Origin: Oleispira sp963933055
GTDB lineage: Bacteria > Pseudomonadota > Gammaproteobacteria > Pseudomonadales > Oceanobacteraceae
Reading direction: 5' to 3'
Assembly (NCBI GenBank): GCA_963933055.1
Contig: CAWVSY010000024.1
Span: 1-50,583 of the forward strand
DNA: 50,583 nt
This document shows, piece by piece, positions 45,983-50,583 of the stretch (position 1 is the stretch's first letter; every line of letters starts with the position of its first letter). The position numbers and the translations under genes were made by a program. The notes beneath the pieces are model-generated. The model had not been told where the DNA came from. It was given only the letters and a program-made list of their open reading frames with translations, and did no database searches.

Positions 45983-46033
45983 ACGACCGCAGTACAGAGA
46001 ACGAGATAAAGAAAATACCTGTACTGCGATCGT
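45983..46033. terminator. Bidirectional stem-loop between rlmA and the BMP gene
   Basis: ACGACCGCAGTACAG (45983-45997) and CTGTACTGCGATCGT (46019-46033) form a 15-bp stem with one C-A mismatch on the plus strand that becomes G-U on the minus strand. The loop is 21 bases. It lies between two convergent stops. T tracts are poor, so it may stabilise 3' ends more than stop transcription. Confidence 0.6.
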
Positions 46034-46061
46034 AAATAATGATTAAGGCTTTATTGCTCAG

Positions 46062-47168
46062 TTAAAAAGAAAGCAAAGACCCCGTTACACCTTCAACGTA
46101 CCAACTCATACGTAATAACTCATCATCCGATAATTCTTTACCTTCTTTAAGGCGTACACGACCACGATGATTTTTAATGGGGCCCGCAAAAATCTTCAAC
46201 GTATTTGCCATAATATCGGCTTGTTTACTTGCCACTAGTTCACGCACATCGGCGGGGATTTTACTATTAAGCGAAACCAACTGAGAGGTCGATTCCGCCA
46301 TACCCGTCCATACACTCGAGGACGTCCAATTACCGTCTAATAAAGATTGAATACGTTGGGCATAATAAGGTCCCCAGTTATGCACAACAGACGCTAAATG
46401 ATTATTCGGCGCAAAGTTGCTCATATCAGCATGGTATCCAATGACAGAAATATTCTTCTTTTCAGCAAGCTCAGCAATAGAAGATGAGTCCGTATGATGA
46501 GTCAATACATCCACACCCGAAGTAATCAATTTGTTCGCAAGCTCAACATCTTTTTCAGGGTTGTACCAAAACTTGGTCCAACGAACTTCAACTTCAGCGG
46601 TAGGATTAACGGCTCTTACACCCAAGGTAAATGCGTTAATACCACGAATAACTTCTGGAATAGGGTGTGCTGCCACATAACCAATCTTATTCGTTTTAGT
46701 CATGCTACCAGCGATTAATCCTGACAGATATCTTGGCTGATAAGCACGCGTTGAATAATTGCTTAAATTTTTATCTTTACGTGAACCTGTTGCATGCTCA
46801 AAAAACACATTAGGATTTTCTCGAGCGATACCCTGCGTTGAAATCATATAGCCTACAGAAGTTGCAAAAACAATATCGTTTTTATCCGCTAAACTCTGTA
46901 AAACCTCTCGAGAAGCACGCCCTTCTGGCACAAACTCAACAAATTCAGTTTCAATTTGAGCACCAAATTTTTGCTCTAAAAAGCGACGACCTTGATCATG
47001 AGAGTAACTCCAACCTTCATAATTCGCAGGGCCCACCAGAACAAAAGCCGCCTTAATCGGATCAGCTTGGATAGCACTTGAAAGAAAAATGGAAAATAAC
47101 AAACCTGTGCAGGCAAGAATTTTCAGCAGAATAGTATTTAACTGGGTATTGGACTTGATATTTAACAC
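46062..47168 (-). CDS. BMP-family periplasmic binding protein
   Basis: A 368-residue exported solute-binding protein of the BMP/PnrA family (PF02608). A signal peptide of about 35 residues ends in SAIQADP. The opening AAFVLVGPANYEGWSYSHDQ and the segment RYLSGLIAGSMTKTNKIGYV are characteristic. This family often binds purine nucleosides. It starts with GTG, with AGGT eight bases upstream. No transporter genes are adjacent. It lies 82 bp downstream of the arsenosugar glycosyltransferases on the same strand, so a link with nucleoside-like arsenicals is possible but speculative. Confidence 0.88.
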   Translation of the reverse strand: MLNIKSNTQLNTILLKILACTGLLFSIFLSSAIQADPIKAAFVLVGPANYEGWSYSHDQGRRFLEQKFGAQIETEFVEFVPEGRASREVLQSLADKNDIVFATSVGYMISTQGIARENPNVFFEHATGSRKDKNLSNYSTRAYQPRYLSGLIAGSMTKTNKIGYVAAHPIPEVIRGINAFTLGVRAVNPTAEVEVRWTKFWYNPEKDVELANKLITSGVDVLTHHTDSSSIAELAEKKNISVIGYHADMSNFAPNNHLASVVHNWGPYYAQRIQSLLDGNWTSSSVWTGMAESTSQLVSLNSKIPADVRELVASKQADIMANTLKIFAGPIKNHRGRVRLKEGKELSDDELLRMSWYVEGVTGSLLSF

Positions 47169-47250
47169 GGATAACGACCTAGCGATGCTTGCTCAATGAA
47201 TTTTGACTAAATGGTCAGGTCGCGCATTATCGGTATGTTTATCAACAAGG

Positions 47251-47913
47251 TCAATAAGCAAGCAATCGAAAACGCTCTACATCAGCAATTTCATCCACAT
47301 CCCATACCGTTGGTAAATAAGCGGCATGAATACCTAAACGCTTAATATCTAACCGACTTGCATTAAATACAGTATCGCTTCCCCAGCGTTTATTATTAAA
47401 CAAGTCTGCATAAAAATGCTTCATTCCCAACAGGCCATAACCGCCATCTTCTGCTGGGCTAATCACAAGATCATGATCGGCTAATTCCACTAAGCAATTC
47501 AATAAGTAGTCTTCCGTTAAATCAGGAACATCAACTCCGATCAATACCGGAATACGCTTGCGCGATAATGCGGCTTTAACTGCCATGGCCATACGAACAC
47601 CTAAATCAACCCCTTCAGATGCTTCATCCAAATGATAAGCAGGCTGCTGATAGCTCACTGAAAAATCTGCCCACGGTTGAAAAACACCTTGTTCATCATC
47701 ACCAGCAATCCATAAAGCCACCTCGCCACCTCGCTTAGCAATCATAGTACGCAACGTTTGCTGTAAACGATTCAGCAGCTGGCAATAAACATCACATGCC
47801 CCCTGCTTACCTAATGCTGGAATTAACCGAGTTTTTACTAAACCAGGAACAGGTGCCTTAGTTAAAACAATCCATTCGACCTGTTTATAAGGTATGTCTG
47901 ATTTATTCACCAT
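47251..47913 (-). CDS. TIGR04282-type arsenosugar glycosyltransferase
   Basis: A 220-residue cytoplasmic nucleotidyl/glycosyltransferase-like protein (DUF2064, CofC-like). Motifs: VLTKAPVPGLVKTRLIPALG near the N-terminus, LIGVDVPDLTEDYLL in the middle, and DGGYGLLGMKHF followed by WGSDTVFNASR. Family members are found next to the TIGR04283 and ArsS genes in arsenosugar loci. It overlaps the upstream glycosyltransferase by 11 bases. Confidence 0.88.
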   Translation of the reverse strand: MVNKSDIPYKQVEWIVLTKAPVPGLVKTRLIPALGKQGACDVYCQLLNRLQQTLRTMIAKRGGEVALWIAGDDEQGVFQPWADFSVSYQQPAYHLDEASEGVDLGVRMAMAVKAALSRKRIPVLIGVDVPDLTEDYLLNCLVELADHDLVISPAEDGGYGLLGMKHFYADLFNNKRWGSDTVFNASRLDIKRLGIHAAYLPTVWDVDEIADVERFRLLAY

Positions 47914-48655
47914 AATATTTTTTAACCAATTCTTCAGGTGATATGCCTAACCAATACATCAGTCGTAATTGCCACATTAATACAACCGTTTTCATCCAAC
48001 CATACTGCTGCCAGCGACGCGCACTGGTTATTAATAACGGCCCATCACAATGCGCTTTTGCTATTTTTCGAAGACGCTTAGAAATCTCAATATCTTCCAT
48101 CAAAGGAATAGGAGCATAACCAGATAGCTGCTGAAAAATAGTCGAACGAATGAAAATGCCCTGATCTCCTGTCATTACTTGAGTCAATCGAGACCGCATA
48201 TTAATTAAACTTGAAATAATGCCAAAAGGGAAAATGCGAGGCGTTAATTGCACATCAAAACGCCCCCAAATAACCGACGGTTTTAAACCGCGTAAATATT
48301 CTAAATGCCTACCAGACAAACCACTATCACTGTGTAAAAACCACAGAAGGCTGGATTCAGAATTGCCTGAGAAATTTGATAATAAAAATTCAGCCCCTGC
48401 ATTCATTTGCAGAGCGCGTCCTTTATTGGCTTTTAAATAATGCACTTGATTATGATTAAAAAATAATTCACTCAATTCATTATTTTTTAATTTTTCACTC
48501 GCATCAACCACAACTAATTGATCGCCTTCTGCAAGATAACTCGCGACCTCTTGCAACCAAGGTAGAAGTGAATCACCTTCGTTATAAACAGGCACCACAA
48601 TACCTAAGCGCAAACCTGAATACTTGCCCTGATGATCATCAGAAGCCCTAGTCAT
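47903..48655 (-). CDS. TIGR04283-type arsenosugar glycosyltransferase
   Basis: A 250-residue family-2 glycosyltransferase. LGIVVPVYNEGDSLLPWLQE is the nucleotide-sugar domain start, VVDASEKLKN holds an acidic motif, and WFLHSDSGL corresponds to the DxD region. Later ELMEDIEISKRLRKI-like sequence (PLMEDIEISKRLRK) is the acceptor-side motif. The ATG at 48655 lies eight bases inside the end of arsS, so translation is coupled; the longer frame from 48700 lies in arsS. Confidence 0.88.
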   Translation of the reverse strand: MTRASDDHQGKYSGLRLGIVVPVYNEGDSLLPWLQEVASYLAEGDQLVVVDASEKLKNNELSELFFNHNQVHYLKANKGRALQMNAGAEFLLSNFSGNSESSLLWFLHSDSGLSGRHLEYLRGLKPSVIWGRFDVQLTPRIFPFGIISSLINMRSRLTQVMTGDQGIFIRSTIFQQLSGYAPIPLMEDIEISKRLRKIAKAHCDGPLLITSARRWQQYGWMKTVVLMWQLRLMYWLGISPEELVKKYYGE

Positions 48656-49649
48656 CAATCGCACCACCACAACTACTGCCTTGACCCGCAGTACAGCCAT
48701 AACAATGATCAGCTACGCTGATAGGAAAACCATTAAAATCTGATACTAATAAATCACGTAAGTGATACGTCTTTTCTTTCTCTGCCTCTTTAGATTGAAT
48801 ACCAGAAGAAAGTGGCATTTCTAACATCTGATTAAAATCACAATCATAAAGATGGCCTTGCCAATCGACACTCACCGTATTCAAACACATCACACCCGTT
48901 AAATTTTCTGGCGAATAACTGTCTTTCAGCAAATTCATATAATCGTAAAATTCACCCTGCGCTAATAAAACAGCCCCAAAACGTGAGATCGGCATATTGG
49001 TAATCGTGAATAAATTATTAAACTGAATATTATACTCAGCACCAAGCTGCTCTTTATAATCCGCCTCCAATTCAACTTGGCCTGGCGGTAAAAACGCACC
49101 GCCTGGGTTATACACAAGGTTCAGCGGTAAATGAGAACCCTCAATGCCATAACCCTCTTTCCCGTAACCTAAGGCATTCAGTTTTTGCAATCCTTCAATG
49201 CTCGATTCAAAAACACCCTTGCCTCGTTGAGCATCAACATTTTGCTCGCTATAACACGGTAACGACGCAACCACTTCTACTTGGTTGTCGGCTAAAAATT
49301 GAGCAAGATCTTCTTGGCCCGGCTCATTTAAAATCGTCAGATTACAACGATCAATCACCGTTACACCCAGCTCACGCGCAGCTTTCACCAAATACCGAAA
49401 ATGCGGCATCAACTCAGGCGCACCGCCGGTTAAATCCAGCGTTTGCACCTTATGCTGCTTCAGAATTTCAATAACAAGATCAATATTCGCTTTATCCATC
49501 TGCTCAGTCCGCTTAGGCCCTGCATTGACATGGCAATGGGTACAACTGAGATTACAGGTATAACCAAGGTTCACCTGCAGAATTTCAAGCTTAGAACGAG
49601 TTAAAGGAGGGAAGTTAGACACCATCAATAAAGGCTTTGTATCTCTCAT
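48648..49649 (-). CDS. arsS: Arsenosugar biosynthesis radical SAM protein ArsS
   Basis: A 333-residue radical SAM enzyme. The 4Fe-4S motif CNLSCTHCH uses C32, C36 and C39 and is followed by NAGP, typical of ArsS. A C-terminal DUF3641 region ends DHCYGCTAGQGSSCGGAIDD, with C316, C319 and C327. ArsS is known to attach a 5'-deoxyadenosyl group to dimethylarsinite en route to arsenosugars. It is the first gene of a minus-strand operon with two glycosyltransferases. The methyltransferase ArsM is not in the window. This is the cysteine form, with no in-frame UGA. Confidence 0.93.
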   Translation of the reverse strand: MRDTKPLLMVSNFPPLTRSKLEILQVNLGYTCNLSCTHCHVNAGPKRTEQMDKANIDLVIEILKQHKVQTLDLTGGAPELMPHFRYLVKAARELGVTVIDRCNLTILNEPGQEDLAQFLADNQVEVVASLPCYSEQNVDAQRGKGVFESSIEGLQKLNALGYGKEGYGIEGSHLPLNLVYNPGGAFLPPGQVELEADYKEQLGAEYNIQFNNLFTITNMPISRFGAVLLAQGEFYDYMNLLKDSYSPENLTGVMCLNTVSVDWQGHLYDCDFNQMLEMPLSSGIQSKEAEKEKTYHLRDLLVSDFNGFPISVADHCYGCTAGQGSSCGGAIDD

Positions 49650-49787
49650 AGAATAAGCAAACCACTAACGAATTATTATTAAACAAAGATAGCGTATTTC
49701 GAATGAAGAAGCGCGGATAAGTTTGCTTTCAGGCTGGCAATGACTAAAAAGACGTAATAAGATACAGCTTCTCGTAAAGTTTGAAAT

Positions 49788-49861
49788 CTCCCCATAGTTT
49801 AACTGGATAAAACTGCTGCCTCCTAAGGGTTATATCATGGCTGTTTTGGGCACAGAGGGGA
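49788..49861 (+). pseudogene. Decayed tRNA-Arg(CCU) copy
   Basis: This 74-base stretch follows tRNA layout. TCCCC and GGGGA pair at the ends (acceptor-like), TAGTTTAACTGGATAAAAC is a D arm, and CTCCTAA at 49820-49826 is the anticodon loop of tRNA-Arg(CCU), identical to the loop of the intact gene 100 bp downstream. The anticodon stem is badly mismatched and the T arm (no GTTCGA) is gone. It is therefore a dead copy, not a functional tRNA. Confidence 0.65.
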
Positions 49862-49890
49862 TAGATCAAAATCGATTAAAAATTAGCCAT

Positions 49891-49967
49891 GCGTTCGTAG
49901 CTCAGCTGGATAGAGCAGTCCCCTCCTAAGGGACAGGTCGTGAGTTCGAATCTCACCGAGCGTACCA
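49891..49967 (+). tRNA. tRNA-Arg (anticodon CCU)
   Basis: A complete 77-base tRNA with encoded CCA. Acceptor GCGTTCG pairs with CGAGCGT (two G-U), D arm GCTC/GAGC, anticodon stem GTCCC/GGGAC around CTCCTAA, T arm GTGAG-TTCGAAT-CTCAC. Anticodon CCU reads AGG. tRNA-Arg genes of this kind are frequent integration sites. Confidence 0.97.
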
Positions 49968-50248
49968 TTTCCTTATAAATCAATGACTTACAATACCCTC
50001 CTTTGTACGTTTTTTGATCATAACATAACCACTCAAAAACCTTACATCCTACCCCGTGCCATAAATTGGGGATGTATCAGAGTTATCCTCAAAAACGCTC
50101 AAAAAACACTAAAATTAGCCTGTGCCTTAAATGTGCCCAAAATGTGCCGAATTAAAAATTGTTGATTTTCTAAAAGTCGATTTTTGACTAAACCCTTAGA
50201 GTAGGCACAATAGAAATTAGCGGGATTAATACGAAGGAAATTATTATT
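49968..50248 (+). other. Spacer downstream of tRNA-Arg, no gene seen
   Basis: This 281-base AT-rich region follows the tRNA. It contains the phased TGTGCC repeats described separately, a weak AGTC/GACT hairpin near 50175-50190, and no convincing gene. The 60-codon frame at 49983-50165 on the plus strand has no ribosome site and reads through the repeats. Confidence 0.5.
50055..50209. repeat. Phased TGTGCC repeats beside tRNA-Arg
   Basis: TGTGCC occurs at 50121-50126, 50132-50137 and 50143-50148, each 11 bp apart, thus on the same face of the helix. A CGTGCC copy lies at 50055-50060, 66 bp (six turns) before the first, and an inverted GGCACA at 50204-50209. Such phased short repeats near a tRNA resemble arm-type binding sites of tyrosine integrases. 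No integrase is in the window. Confidence 0.5.
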
Positions 50249-50422
50249 ATGAAATGCCCAACGTGTGAAAAGTTTATTGAATTTGATTGGCTAGAAACTG
50301 AATGCATCGAACCAAATGAAGAATTTAATTGCCCACATTGTGATGAGGTTTTGAGATATGAAATAGATGAAGGCACTTACCTAGGTGCTCAGCATTTTAC
50401 TGTGGAAGTTGTTGATGAGTAA
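50249..50422 (+). CDS. 57-residue zinc-ribbon protein
   Basis: A small protein beginning MKCPTCEKFIEFDWLETECI and containing CPHC at residues 28-31. Two CPxC knuckles (C3/C6 and C28/C31) predict a zinc ribbon. AAGGAA precedes the ATG by about ten bases. The rest is acidic (EIDEGTYLGAQ ... VEVVDE). Function is unknown; it stands between tRNA-Arg and an attC-like site, so it may belong to an accessory or cassette region. Confidence 0.7.
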   Translation: MKCPTCEKFIEFDWLETECIEPNEEFNCPHCDEVLRYEIDEGTYLGAQHFTVEVVDE

Positions 50423-50474
50423 TTTTATTAGTTTGAATAAAATACTATTTTATACCAACAGGAGATTTTAAAAA

Positions 50475-50541
50475 TTAACGCCGCGCTCACCGGTAAATTG
50501 CGAGCGCAGCGAGTAATTTATCCGCGTTCAGCGCCTTATAG
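50475..50541 (-). other. attC-like integron recombination site
   Basis: On the minus strand the 67-base stretch reads TATAAGGCGCTGAACGCGG ... GAGCGCGGCGTTAA. The outer arms (AAGGCGC and GCGCGGCGTT), the inner GG-a-TAAATT / AATTTACC stem with a bulged A, and the loop ACTCGCTGCGCTCGC match the layout of marine-type attC sites. The left core departs from TAAC (TATA), and the right core GTTAATT differs by one base from GTTRRRY. It could be an isolated or degraded attC. No integrase is in the window. Confidence 0.45.
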
Positions 50542-50583
50542 TTCTTCCGTTCCATTAATTCTGGCCTTTTACTCTCTGGCTAA

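Noticed and set aside
48648..48700. Selenocysteine in the ArsS C-terminal cysteine cluster
   Set aside because: The motif is encoded by ordinary cysteine codons and no in-frame UGA is present.
49983..50165. 60-codon plus-strand frame downstream of tRNA-Arg
   Set aside because: No ribosome site, and it reads through the phased repeats; not protein-like.

Overview
The window looks like a chromosomal segment of a marine gammaproteobacterium, probably of the Oceanospirillaceae type. This is inferred from moderate-to-low GC, an RND-rich gene content, a NasT/NasS-controlled nitrate assimilation locus, an arsenosugar locus and an integron-type attC-like site. I cannot name the species from sequence alone. 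No phage, transposase, CRISPR array or rRNA gene was seen.

Layout. 1-2976 (minus): the 5' part of a secreted zinc metallopeptidase, a small membrane-anchored protein, and an AlkC-type DNA glycosylase divergent from nasT. 3131-15168 (plus): a nitrate assimilation locus comprising nasT, nasS, a regulatory leader, nrtA, nrtB, nrtD, a porin, a terminator, an FAD reductase, the nitrate reductase nasA, and cobA for siroheme. 15183-31954: an unknown membrane protein, an MFP/RND pair, an orphan histidine kinase, a SulP transporter, a VF530-type protein, a small envelope protein, a YgjP-type metallohydrolase, an SBP_bac_3 protein, and a complete OMF-MFP-RND tripartite operon. 32082-37522 (minus): a TetR regulator with twin palindromic operators, an MMPL/RND protein, a LolA-like protein and an outer-membrane barrel. 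37728-41920 (minus): a third MFP/RND pair. 42089-45971: housekeeping genes hpt, trmJ, dapE and rlmA, with a structured 110-bp element between the last two. 46062-49649 (minus): arsS, two TIGR0428x glycosyltransferases and a BMP-family binding protein. 49788-50541: a decayed tRNA copy, an intact tRNA-Arg(CCU), phased TGTGCC repeats, a 57-residue zinc-ribbon gene and an attC-like hairpin, resembling the edge of an accessory region.

How the genes work together. The best-resolved system is nitrate control. NasS (cytoplasmic nitrate sensor) should hold NasT (ANTAR antiterminator) until nitrate appears. The gap before nrtA contains a sigma-54-type promoter, two small hairpins each with a hexaloop having A at position 1 and G at position 4, and an intrinsic terminator that shares bases with the second hairpin. 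This is the arrangement expected for ANTAR antitermination. Nitrate would then cross the outer membrane (possibly through the dedicated porin), be imported by NrtABD, and be reduced by NasA with electrons from the FAD reductase; CobA supplies precorrin-2 for the siroheme of a nitrite reductase that is not in the window. A second theme is envelope export: four RND-superfamily transporters lie within about 26 kb.
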